Below the pieces are notes generated by a model. The model was given only the letters and a program-made list of their open reading frames with translations. It was not told the origin of the DNA and did no database searches. A program made the translations under genes and the position numbers. A DNA stretch of 64,000 nt. It comes from Sphingomonas sp. H160509 (GTDB taxonomy: Bacteria; Pseudomonadota; Alphaproteobacteria; Sphingomonadales; Sphingomonadaceae). The stretch is from assembly GCF_024124765.2 (NCBI RefSeq), contig NZ_JAMXSR020000002.1, forward strand, positions 891,001-955,000. Reading direction: 5' to 3'. Below, in pieces: positions 42,451-51,477 of this stretch; position 1 is the first letter of the stretch; each line of letters begins with the position of its first letter.

Positions 42451-43735
42451 ATGAGCGAGACCGCAACCCTCAAGGTCGACGGCAAGGATTTCGAGTATCC
42501 GGTGATGTCCGGTACGGTCGGACCCGATGTCATCGATATCCGCAAGCTGTACGCGCAGACGGACAATTTCACCTATGATCCGGGCTTCACCTCGACGGCG
42601 TCGTGCCAGTCGAAGCTGACCTATATCGATGGTGACGCGGGCACGCTGCTGCACCGCGGCTACACGATCGGCGAACTGGCCGAGCAGTCGAACTTCATGG
42701 AAGTCGCCTATCTGCTCCTCAACGGCGAACTGCCGAGCGAAGACGAGCTGGCGAACTTCTCGAACACGATCACGCGCCACACGATGGTGCATGAGCAGCT
42801 CGCGCAGTTCTTCCGTGGCTTCCGCCGCGATGCGCATCCGATGGCGATCCTGTGCGGCGTCGTTGGCGCGCTGTCGGCGTTCTATCACGATTCGACCGAC
42901 ATCCACGATCCGGCACAGCGCGTGATCGCGTCGCATCGCCTGATCGCCAAGATGCCGACGATCGCCGCGATGGCGTACAAGTACAGCGTCGGTCAGCCGT
43001 TCGTCTATCCGGACAACACGCTGAGCTACACCGGCAATTTCCCTGAAGATGACGTTCGGCGTCCCCGCCGAGAAGTATGTCGTGAACCCGATCGTCGAAA
43101 AGGCGATGGACCGCATCTTCATCCTCCACGCCGATCACGAGCAGAACGCGTCGACCTCGACCGTCCGACTCGCCGGTTCGTCGGGCGCTAACCCGTTCGC
43201 GTGCATCGCCGCTGGCATCGCCTGCCTGTGGGGCCCCGCGCATGGCGGCGCGAACGAAGCCGCGCTCAACATGCTGCATGAGATCGGCACCGTCGACCGC
43301 ATCCCCGAGTACATCGCCCGCGCCAAGGACAAGAACGATCCGTTCCGCCTGATGGGCTTCGGTCACCGCGTCTACAAGAACTACGATCCCCGCGCGGCGG
43401 TCATGCAGACGACCGTCAAGGAAGTGCTCGGCGAGCTGGGCGTCACCGACCCCGTGTTCGACGTCGCGATCGAGCTCGAGCGTCTGGCGCTGAGCGATCC
43501 GTACTTCATCGAAAAGAAGCTCTTCCCGAACGTCGATTTCTATTCGGGCGTGATCCTCTCGGCGATCGGCTTCCCGACGTCGATGTTTACCGTCCTCTTC
43601 GCGCTCGCCCGCACGGTCGGCTGGGTCGCGCAGTGGAACGAGATGATCACCGATCCCGACCAGAAGATCGGCCGTCCGCGCCAGCTCTACAGCGGCCCGA
43701 CCGCGCGTGACTACGTCCCGATGGCGTCACGCTGA
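42451..43735 (+). CDS. gltA: Citrate synthase; frame broken once
   Basis: About 427 residues after repair. Condenses acetyl-CoA and oxaloacetate, first step of the TCA cycle. Catalytic His in [10 protein letters not shown], second His in [14 protein letters not shown], and Asp in [10 protein letters not shown]. The length and zinc-free N-terminus fit type II, NADH-sensitive enzymes. A CCC at 43041-43043 (expected CC) shifts the frame within SYTGNFLKMTFG. As an essential central-metabolism gene, it strongly suggests the break is an artefact. Its stop overlaps the start of the next gene (TGATG). Confidence 0.97.
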
Positions 43736-43938
43736 TGAAGACGCTCCGGCCGATCCTGATGGTCGTCGGCGTGCTCTGCGCGCTGATGGGTCTGCTCTGG
43801 ATCGGCCAGGGGCTGGGATACGTCCACTGGCCGCAGTCGAGCTTCATGCTCGACCAGCGGCCATGGGCGGATCGCGGCGCATTCCTCGCGGCGTTCGGCC
43901 TAGCGCTGATCCTGGTGGCGCGCCGGATCCGCCGGTAA
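43735..43938 (+). CDS. Small two-segment membrane protein coupled to gltA
   Basis: 67 residues: two hydrophobic segments (PILMVVGVLCALMGLLWIGQ and FLAAFGLALILVARRI) around a short loop with WPQSSFMLDQRPWADRG. The function is unknown; I know similar small proteins downstream of gltA in sphingomonads only as hypothetical. The ATG overlaps the gltA stop by one base (TGATG), so translation is probably coupled. Its 3' end overlaps the convergent kinase-like gene by 39 bases. Confidence 0.75.
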   Translation: MKTLRPILMVVGVLCALMGLLWIGQGLGYVHWPQSSFMLDQRPWADRGAFLAAFGLALILVARRIRR

Positions 43939-45295
43939 CGTCAGCACGAACCGCGCGCCTTCGCCGGGTGCGCTCTCGACCGTGAGATCCCCCTGCATCG
44001 CCCGCGCGAGACGCCGTGCAATGTATAGGCCGAGCCCGTTGCCGCCAGCCTCAGATGGATCGACTCGCTCGAACTTCTCGAAAATCCGCACCTGATCCTC
44101 AGGCGCGACGCCCTTGCCCTTGTCCGCGACCACGACGACCGCGTGGGTCTGCGTCCGCGTCACCGTGACGATCACCTGCGCACCACGCGGCGAATAGCGC
44201 ACCGCGTTGCCGACGAGATTGACCAGGACCTGCAACACGCGGCGGAAATCGCCGAGCGCCGGAACACGCACGTCCAGCGCCGGGCGCGTGATCGTGACGC
44301 CTGCGTTCGCCGCGCGCACCGACAACAGCCCAGCCGCCCGTCGCGCTACATCGGCAAGGTCGATCGGCTCGGGCACGAGTGAAAAATCGGGCCGCTCGAC
44401 GGCCTGGAGATCGACGAGGTCATCGACCAGTTCGAGCAGATGCCGTCCGGCACTGGCGATATCCGCGGCGTAATCCGCGTAATCGCCCTGCACCGGACCA
44501 TCCGCCTGCGCATTGATGCTGTCGGCATTGGCGACGATACGCGCGAGCGGAACCCGCAACGCCTTGTCGAGGCCGCTCGTAAAGGTCGGCGACAGTGTCT
44601 CGGTCGAGGCAGCAGGGGGACGGCGCGTCTTCGACTACCATGCGTGCAGCGCCAACGAACCCGGCAAAGTCGCCCGCCGCATCGTGTCGAACATTCGCCG
44701 TCAACGTCACCGCGCGTCCGGAACTCCGCAGCCGTGCCGGCTGCGCCGTCATCGGGCGTCGCCGGGCGAGAGAATCGAGGATCGGCAAAGCCCCATCCGC
44801 ACCGGCATCCAGCGAAAACATCGCCGTCAGCGGCTGGCCCAGCAACGCGAAGGCGTCGAACCCGTGCTTCGGCCCTGCATCGAGCGTGACGAACGTCAGC
44901 CGTAGCGCGGAATCCGTCTCCCACCGCCAATCCGTATCGCTGCCGTGGAAATCGTCCTGCGTATCGGGCGACGGTCGCGCCGGCCGCCACGCCGCGATCT
45001 CGCGCCAGCCGCTCACCGTCAGCCGTACGTTCTCACCATCAGGCTGAGCCCGCACCCAAAGATCTACATCCGTTTCGTCGTCGGCGACGACCACGCCGCG
45101 CGACACGACGATCCCGAGCCGACGTGCGAGCCGGGCGATCGTCGCAAGCTGCGGCACCGCGAGTGGCGCACCGCGCATCCCGCCCGCCCGCTGGTTGAGC
45201 GCAACCAGCGCCGGGTCCGCAAACGACAGCGAGCCGTCGGGCGCGACGATCGCGTGTGCAATCGGGCTTTCGATCGAAGGGTCGAACACGCTCAT
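43900..45295 (-). CDS. Histidine kinase-like protein without the phospho-accepting His; frame broken once
   Basis: About 464 residues after repair, no membrane segment. The N-terminal half looks like one or two PAS-type domains (an AIVAPDGSLSFADPALVALN block, and a later WRWETDSALRLTFVT block). The dimerisation region reads LDKALRVPLARI at 44545-44571; in ordinary kinases this is S-H-E-L-R-x-P-L, so Lys replaces the His. The ATPase domain is intact: N box LVNLVGNAVRYSPRG, G1 box DKGKGVAPED, F box IFEKFERVD and G2 box GNGLGLYIARR. A G5 run at 44615-44619 (expected 4) breaks the frame just upstream. It overlaps the DUF2336 gene by 4 bases. Confidence 0.85.
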
Positions 45296-46389
45296 CGCCG
45301 ATCCGTACGCGCCAGCGCGCGCAACGCCATCCGAAAATCGCGGTTCAGTGCCAACGGTGCAAGCGACGCACGCGCATCCTCGACCCCGACCGACACGATC
45401 GCGTCGAGCGCATCTGCAAACGCCTCGATATCGCGCCGCGGATCCGCCTCCGACAGCGCCAGCCCGATCCGTGCGATCGTTGGCCGATCGAGATCGATCG
45501 CACGCAACGCCAACCACAGCCGATCGCCCTCCGGGTCCAGCGTGATGGCCCGCGCCTGATCGAACGCGATGCCGATCGCATGCGCCAGCACCGCGACGAA
45601 CAACGACAGTCGCCGGTCGCCGATCGATTCGACCAGTACCGCGGGCAATTCATTCGGTCGCGCATCGAGCGCACCGGCGAGCCGCGTCGCCACCGCATCG
45701 GGCCGCTCGCCTTCGTCATGTGCCGCGAGACTGCGCTGTGCCGCATCGGTGATCGCCCGGTCGCTCTCGCGCGTGACGGACTTCAAGCCATCGCGCACGG
45801 CCGCCGCCACCCACCAGACGAGCCGATGATGCAGTTCGGCGGGCAACTCGCTGCCGCCGACCGATCCCTGCTCGTTCGCCACCCGCCGCCGGCTTTCCGC
45901 TGCCAGAAATGCAGACGCCGCCGATGCCACCACGCTGTCCGGCACCCCGGCCAGCCGTACCAGCAAGCTCGCTTCGTCGGGTTCCGCGACCTCCACCGGC
46001 AACGACGCGGCGATCAGGTCATGGCGTACGCGCGCGATCAGTTCGTCCATCAATTCTTCGTCGCGAAGCAATCCCGCCCGCGTAAGACGATCAAGAACGC
46101 CGCCCGCCCCGGCCTTCAACATCGCCTCGCCGGCCTGCGTCGCGCCGCCACCCGCCAGCAGTCGCGCGGCATGTCGGCGGATGTCCCATTCGATCGCTCC
46201 GACGATCGCGCCGAGCACTTGCGCGAGCATCAGCCGCGTTCGGTCGTCGAGCCGTGCGTCGGCGTCGAGAAAGAAATCCGCGATCGTTCCAGTCAGCCGC
46301 GCGTCCGCGCGCAGGCGTGCATCCTCGGCTCGCGCAACGGGATCATAGGGCGACACGACGTCACGCACTGGGTCTGGACCGACCGACAT
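45292..46389 (-). CDS. DUF2336-family protein
   Basis: 365 residues, intact, cytoplasmic. All-helical protein that I assign to the DUF2336 family, known from alphaproteobacteria and often near signalling genes; no biochemical function is established to my knowledge. Helical repeats include LTGTIADFFLDADARLDDR, LRDEELMDELIARVRHDL and AHAIGIAFDQARAI. The stop overlaps the kinase-like gene start (ATGA) and the upstream nucleotidyltransferase-like gene ends 35 bases before it, so the three form one operon. Confidence 0.78.
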   Translation of the reverse strand: MSVGPDPVRDVVSPYDPVARAEDARLRADARLTGTIADFFLDADARLDDRTRLMLAQVLGAIVGAIEWDIRRHAARLLAGGGATQAGEAMLKAGAGGVLDRLTRAGLLRDEELMDELIARVRHDLIAASLPVEVAEPDEASLLVRLAGVPDSVVASAASAFLAAESRRRVANEQGSVGGSELPAELHHRLVWWVAAAVRDGLKSVTRESDRAITDAAQRSLAAHDEGERPDAVATRLAGALDARPNELPAVLVESIGDRRLSLFVAVLAHAIGIAFDQARAITLDPEGDRLWLALRAIDLDRPTIARIGLALSEADPRRDIEAFADALDAIVSVGVEDARASLAPLALNRDFRMALRALARTDRR

Positions 46390-46424
46390 GATCCCGTGCT
46401 TAGCCTCCGGACGTTAAGGTCCGC

Positions 46425-47606
46425 CTAAGGCGTACGGCGAAGTCGCTCGATGACGACCGCCAGCGTCGCGGTCGCATACGCCGCGGTCAGGCCGAGCCCG
46501 AACACCGGGAACCCCAGGATCGCGAACAGCGCGACGATCAGCAGATAGGCCGCCGGACTTCCCCACCACATCTGCCGTTCGCGCTCGAGGATGGCGCGTT
46601 CGGCCAGCGCGCCCATCGCGACGAGCGCGGTACCGATCGCCAATGCAGTGTTGTTCCCCGCATAGCCGCTGACGAAAAACGCGAAGACCAGGATCGATGC
46701 CGCCGCCACGCCGCCGATCGCCAGGGTCTGCCCACGGGCCATCGGCGCATCGTCGCGCAGTCCGCTGAGCACCGAGCCGAGTGCCAAGGCTATGCATCCG
46801 ACGAGGGACAATACCAGACCGATCGACGGCAGCCCGAAGCCGATCGTCACCAATCCGGCCACGCCCAGCGCCGCGCCAGCGGCTCCAACCGTGGTGCCCG
46901 CCGCACCACGATCGACCAGCAGCGGCAACGCGAGCCGCGCGATCGGTGCAAGAACGAAGCGATCGAACCAGCCCCGCCGCCCCGACACGATCGTCATCAG
47001 TACCGCGCGCCCGCGCTCTTCCAGCGTCCGCGCCTGACGCTCGATCCCGTGCCCACCGCGCACCGCATCGGTCGGCAACAGTACGTGCGTCGCGCGCGAT
47101 TGCACTGCGAACCGCAACAGCGACGACTGGAGATCGTAATCCTGCGGCAAGCCCGCGACTTCGGCGATCCGGCTCGAACTCAGCCGAGCGACGCCGGCCC
47201 ACGCCATCTGCCCGCCGACACGCTCGAACCCCGGCCCCGCATCGCTTTCGGGCACGACGAGCAGGCAATCGCCGTCTTCGATCGCCATCGCCTTGACGAT
47301 CGCATCGGTGGTGACGAGCCCGTCGCCGAGCATGAGCACCGGTGCCAGCGGGTGAAGTTTCTCGCCAGCTTCCATTGCGGATCGTACCGTATCGACGCTC
47401 ACGCCGCGTCGTCCGATACGGTTGATCGCCCCGAGCAATTCGGGGGTCATGCGCGCGACCACGATGATGATCTGCGAAACGCCGGCGGCGATCAGCAACC
47501 GCGCCTGATACTCGATTAACGTCACGCCGCTGAAGGGCAAGGTCGCAGCAAGACGATCGGGGCGATCGTCGGCGTCATGAATTGCAAATAATAGGCCGGC
47601 AAGCAT
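46425..47606 (-). CDS. Nucleotidyltransferase-like protein with C-terminal membrane segments
   Basis: 393 residues, intact. The N-terminal half (1-220) resembles a nucleotidyltransferase fold: TLIEYQARLLIAAGVSQIII matches the conserved region after the substrate loop, but the usual GxGTRL..P..K loop is replaced by IHDADDRPDRL, so catalysis is doubtful. The C-terminal half (about 235-393) has five to six membrane segments. It does not show the CDP-alcohol phosphotransferase motif, which argues against a di-myo-inositol phosphate synthase type fusion. Function unknown. First gene of the operon with the DUF2336 and kinase-like genes. Confidence 0.7.
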   Translation of the reverse strand: MLAGLLFAIHDADDRPDRLAATLPFSGVTLIEYQARLLIAAGVSQIIIVVARMTPELLGAINRIGRRGVSVDTVRSAMEAGEKLHPLAPVLMLGDGLVTTDAIVKAMAIEDGDCLLVVPESDAGPGFERVGGQMAWAGVARLSSSRIAEVAGLPQDYDLQSSLLRFAVQSRATHVLLPTDAVRGGHGIERQARTLEERGRAVLMTIVSGRRGWFDRFVLAPIARLALPLLVDRGAAGTTVGAAGAALGVAGLVTIGFGLPSIGLVLSLVGCIALALGSVLSGLRDDAPMARGQTLAIGGVAAASILVFAFFVSGYAGNNTALAIGTALVAMGALAERAILERERQMWWGSPAAYLLIVALFAILGFPVFGLGLTAAYATATLAVVIERLRRTP

Positions 47607-47887
47607 CGCAGGCTGTTAGGCGGTACGCGCCGTCCTGCAAAGCCCGCGTTCGGCCGAACCGCCCTGCGCCAAGGCTCGGTTCGGCGTTACAGGCACGAAA
47701 CCGCACCCCGATCGATACTCGAATTCTCGCGCGTTCCGTCGATCAAGGGTCGCCGACCTTATGGTCGCCGGATCGTACGCCGTGCCGCCCTGCTTACCGG
47801 ACGGATGAACGCGCGAAGATCGCATCATCCGTTTTGTCCCGCTGCAATTCATGATACTTCCGCAGTTCATGAACGGGGGGTTCGTCA
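47607..47887. other. Divergent promoter region
   Basis: 281 bases between the nucleotidyltransferase-like operon and the coiled-coil gene. It should hold both promoters. No gene, hairpin or repeat recognised. Confidence 0.5.
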
Positions 47888-50175
47888 ATGATCGGGTTTC
47901 GCGCGTCGGCAGGCAATGCCCATCCCATTCGCGCGGATATCGTGATGGATCCGGTGATAGAAAACATGTCCGACACCGTCACAGAAACGGGCTTCGACGA
48001 GGTTTATCAAGAGCCTGCGCCGGACCGCGGACACCTTTACGTGGGTGTCGCGGTCACCGTGGTGGTTATCTGGCTGGCTGCGATGCTGTGGCTCGCGCGC
48101 GGTTCGCTCGCGACCATCGAGCCGGTTGCCTTAGTCCAGTTCGTCGCTGCGCTCTGCGTCGTCCCCGCGCTGATCGGCATCGTCTGGCTGCTCGCGATGC
48201 GCACCAGCCGTAGCGAGGCGCACCGGTTCGGCATCACCGCGCAGGCGATGCGCGACGAGGCCGCCAGCCTCGAGCGGACCGTCGCCGCCCTGTCGAACAC
48301 GATCGACGCCAACCGCCAGCAACTCGCCGAACAATTGAACGCGTTGATGGCGATGGGCGGCGGCGCAACCGAGCAACTCGCAGCGATCGGTCGCGGCATG
48401 GTCTCCGAAATCGATCAGGCTGCAGCCCATGCGCGCAACCTCGCCACCTCGACCGCCGGCGCGCAGACGAGCCTCGGCGTCCTGATCGCCACCCTCCCCC
48501 GCGCGCAGGCGGATATCGACGACGTCGCCAAGCGCCTCGAACGCACAGGCCTGTCAGCGAGCGAACATGCCGCTGCCCTCGACGCGCAGATCGTCGCGCT
48601 GGCCGAACGCGGCCGCGACGCCGACGCGATGGCCAGCGGTGCTGCACAGCGCCTCGCCGCGCACATTGTCCGGATGGAGGCGACCAGCCAGACCGCCGGC
48701 GCGCATCTCGAATCTGTCACCGACGGCATGTCCGCAGCAGTCGACGCGCTGCTCAACCGCACCGCAGACGCGGTCGACCTGTCGCGTCGCGGCATCGCCG
48801 CGCAGGGTGACGCGATGCTGGCGATGGTCGGCGCGAACCAGGCCGCACTCGACAGCGCCGCTCGCGACAGCGCCGAAGCGCTCGCCAAGCGGATCGCCAG
48901 CGTCGAGGACGCGATCGAACGCGTCGCGATCCGCCTCGACCTGCAACGCAGCGCGGGCGACCGGATCGTCGACGATCTCCACACCGGGCTCGGCGAAGTC
49001 GAGGCACGGATCGAATTGCTCCACCGCCACGGCACCGAGCGCACCCAGGATCTCGCGGTATCGATCAGCGCGCTCGGTGGCTCCGCCGACGCGATGACCG
49101 AAGCGCTGCGGGCCGGCGACGACATGGCGCATCGGACGATCGCGACGACCGAAACACTGCTCGTCGCCCTCGACTCTGCCGCGCGCGAGATCGACGAAAC
49201 GATGCCAGCCGCACTCGGCCGCCTCGATACGCAGGTCCTCGCCAGCAAGAGCATCGTCGTTTCGGCACGCCCCGAACTGCTCGCGCTCGTCACTGCCGCG
49301 GAGAGCACGCACGACGCGATCGAGGCGATCGCCGGGGTGATCGGCGAACAGCGCCATGTGCTCGACACGCTCTCGACCGACCTGCTCAACACGCTCAACA
49401 CCGGCCGCGCGAAGGCCGATGCGCTCGGTCACATGGTCGACGAGGCGATCGGCCGGACGCAGCATTTCGCCGAAGACGCCGCGCCGCAGTTGATCGAGGC
49501 GCTCCACCGCGTGCGCGAGACCGCCGCGGTCGCCGCCGACAAGGCGCGCGAGACGCTGTCGAAGGTCATTCCCGAAGCCGCAGCCGCACTCGAAGCCGCC
49601 AGCGCCGACGCCATGCGCCGCGCGACCAACGACACCGTCGAACGGCAGGTCAAGGCGCTTACCGATGCCACCGGCGCCGCAGTCGACGCCGCCACCGGCG
49701 CGACCGAACGCCTCGCGCGCGAAGTCCAGGCGATCGTCGACCAGACCGCGATCGTCGAAACGCGGCTCCAGGAAGCGCGAACCGAGCGCGAGGATGCAGA
49801 CCAGGACACCTTCGCGCGCCGCGTCTCTCTGCTGATCGAGATCGCTCAATTCAGCGTCGATCGACATTACCAAGGCGATCGCCCCCCGAAATCTCCGACA
49901 GCGCCTGGGGCGCATATCTCAAGGGCGATCGCGGTGTCTTCACGCGACGTGCAGTCCGTATCCTAGACGCCAGCGAAGTCCGCGAGATCGCCGGTCTGTA
50001 CGACGAGGACGAGACCTTCCGCGAGATGGTCAACCGCTACATCCACGACTTCGAAGCAATGCTCCGCACGATCCTGACGCAACGCGACGGCTCGCCGCTC
50101 GGCGTGACGTTGCTGTCATCCGACATGGGCAAGCTGTACGTCGCACTGGCACAAGCGATCGAACGCCTACGCTGA
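47888..50175 (+). CDS. Large membrane coiled-coil protein, conserved C-terminal domain; frame broken twice
   Basis: About 761 residues after repair; alternative ATG starts at 47945 and 47966. Two adjacent membrane segments (VGVAVTVVVIWLAAMLWLA and LVQFVAALCVVPALIGIVWL) lead into a very long Ala-rich helical region (about 105-640) with heptad-like coiled coil. The C-terminal 120 residues form a compact domain: SAWGAYLKGDRGVFTRR, FREMVNRYIHDFEAMLR, and SPLGVTLLSSDMGKLYVALA. The layout recalls membrane-anchored structural or chemoreceptor-like proteins but no known output domain is visible. Breaks: an extra A at about 49841 and C6 at 49882-49887 (expected 5). Not recognised. Confidence 0.75.
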
Positions 50176-50264
50176 ACGAAGCTCCCGAAATGGTCCAGCG
50201 CCCCCGCTAACGCGGCCCTAGCCAGCGGACCAATCCGCCACCGGACTCATATTTCGAGGCTCAC

Positions 50265-51044
50265 ATGCCCAGACTGAACACCAAGATCTGCGTCATAACC
50301 GGCGCAGCACGTGGCATCGGCCGCGTGATCGCCGAGCGCTTCCATGACGATGGCGCCATCGTCATCCTCACCGACATCGATGAAGCCGCCGGCGCCGAGA
50401 CTGCGGCGGCGATAGACTGCCGGTTCGAAAGGCTCGACGTCCGCGAAGAGACGGATTGGCAGCGCTTGGCGGAGATCGTTCCGGTGGTCGACGTGCTCGT
50501 GAACAATGCGGGCGTAACGGGTTTCGAGCAAGGCATGGTCGCGCATGATCCCGAGCATGCAACCTTGTCGGGTTGGCGCGCGGTCCATGCGGTCAACCTC
50601 GACGGCACGTTCCTCGGCTGCCGCTATGCGATCGGTGCGATGAAAACGGCGGGCACGGGCTCGATCATCAACATCTCGTCGAGATCCGGGCTTGTCGGCA
50701 TCCCGCTTGCCGCGGCCTATGCTTCCTCAAAGGCGGCGGTCCGCAATCACAGCAAGACGGTGGCGCTGTACTGCGCGCAGCAGGGGTGGAAGATCCGCTG
50801 CAACTCGGTGCATCCCGCGGCGATCCTGACGCCGATCTGGGAGCCGATGCTCGGGGATGGTGCGGACCGGGAGGCGCGGATGGCGGCGCTGGTGGCGGAT
50901 ACGCCGTTGAAGCGGTTCGGGATGCCGGACGAGGTTGCCGCGGTCGCGGTCATGCTCGCGTCGGACGAGGCGACGTATATTACGGGGACGGAGATCAACA
51001 TCGATGGCGGTTTGCTGGCGGGCTCTGCCGCGTCACCGGGGTAA
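50265..51044 (+). CDS. Short-chain dehydrogenase/reductase
   Basis: 259 residues, intact. NAD(P)-binding motif TGAARGIGR near the N-terminus; NNAG motif in [10 protein letters not shown]; catalytic Ser in INISSRSG, Tyr and Lys in YASSKAAV; Asn of the tetrad in DGTFLGC/HAVNLDG. The Asp after the second strand (LTDID) suggests NAD over NADP. The C-terminal [13 protein letters not shown] is typical. Substrate unknown. Confidence 0.93.
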   Translation: MPRLNTKICVITGAARGIGRVIAERFHDDGAIVILTDIDEAAGAETAAAIDCRFERLDVREETDWQRLAEIVPVVDVLVNNAGVTGFEQGMVAHDPEHATLSGWRAVHAVNLDGTFLGCRYAIGAMKTAGTGSIINISSRSGLVGIPLAAAYASSKAAVRNHSKTVALYCAQQGWKIRCNSVHPAAILTPIWEPMLGDGADREARMAALVADTPLKRFGMPDEVAAVAVMLASDEATYITGTEINIDGGLLAGSAASPG

Positions 51045-51054
51045 CGCCCCTTAC

Positions 51055-51180
51055 GATCCACCCCCGTAAGGGGGAGGTGTCACCGAGGTGACGGAGGGGG
51101 AGGACACGGAAGAAAGTTTGGCGCATGCCTCCCCCCTCCGTCTGGCCAAGGCCAGCCACCTCCCCCAGCGGGGGAGGATC
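51055..51180. repeat. Palindromic intergenic element, family B
   Basis: 126-base inverted repeat beginning GATCCACCCCCGTAAGGGGG and ending with GGGGGAGGATC; internal GTGTCACCGAGGTGAC also pairs. It fills the gap between the convergent SDR and DUF1467 genes and resembles the element at 2103-2233. Confidence 0.8.
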
Positions 51181-51191
51181 GTTAAGGCCCC

Positions 51192-51473
51192 TCAGCGCGT
51201 GACCATATTCCCGCGGTCGAACAGATCGACCGACTGCGGCGTGATCCACCCGTACGAATAATTCAGCTGGAACAGCACGAACAATACCGTCGCCACGACC
51301 GTCACCCGCCACGCCGTTCGCCCCGAACGAAACTCATGCGGCGCGCTTTCCGCCTGGCCGGGGACGTGCTCGCCCCCGACCTCGCGCGTCGTCTTCACGC
51401 CGAACGGCAGGACCAGGAACACCGAGAACGACCAGAACAGGACGTAGATCGCGAGTGCCGAGGTCCAGCGCAT
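51192..51473 (-). CDS. DUF1467-family membrane protein
   Basis: 93 residues. Two membrane segments (ALAIYVLFWSFSVFLVLPFG and VTVVATVLFVLFQLNYSYG) with the family motif LPFGVKTTREVG. Function unknown. Such genes commonly follow rnj in alphaproteobacteria; here it starts 4 bases after the rnj stop and is likely cotranscribed. Confidence 0.88.
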   Translation of the reverse strand: MRWTSALAIYVLFWSFSVFLVLPFGVKTTREVGGEHVPGQAESAPHEFRSGRTAWRVTVVATVLFVLFQLNYSYGWITPQSVDLFDRGNMVTR

Positions 51474-51477
51474 CGGG

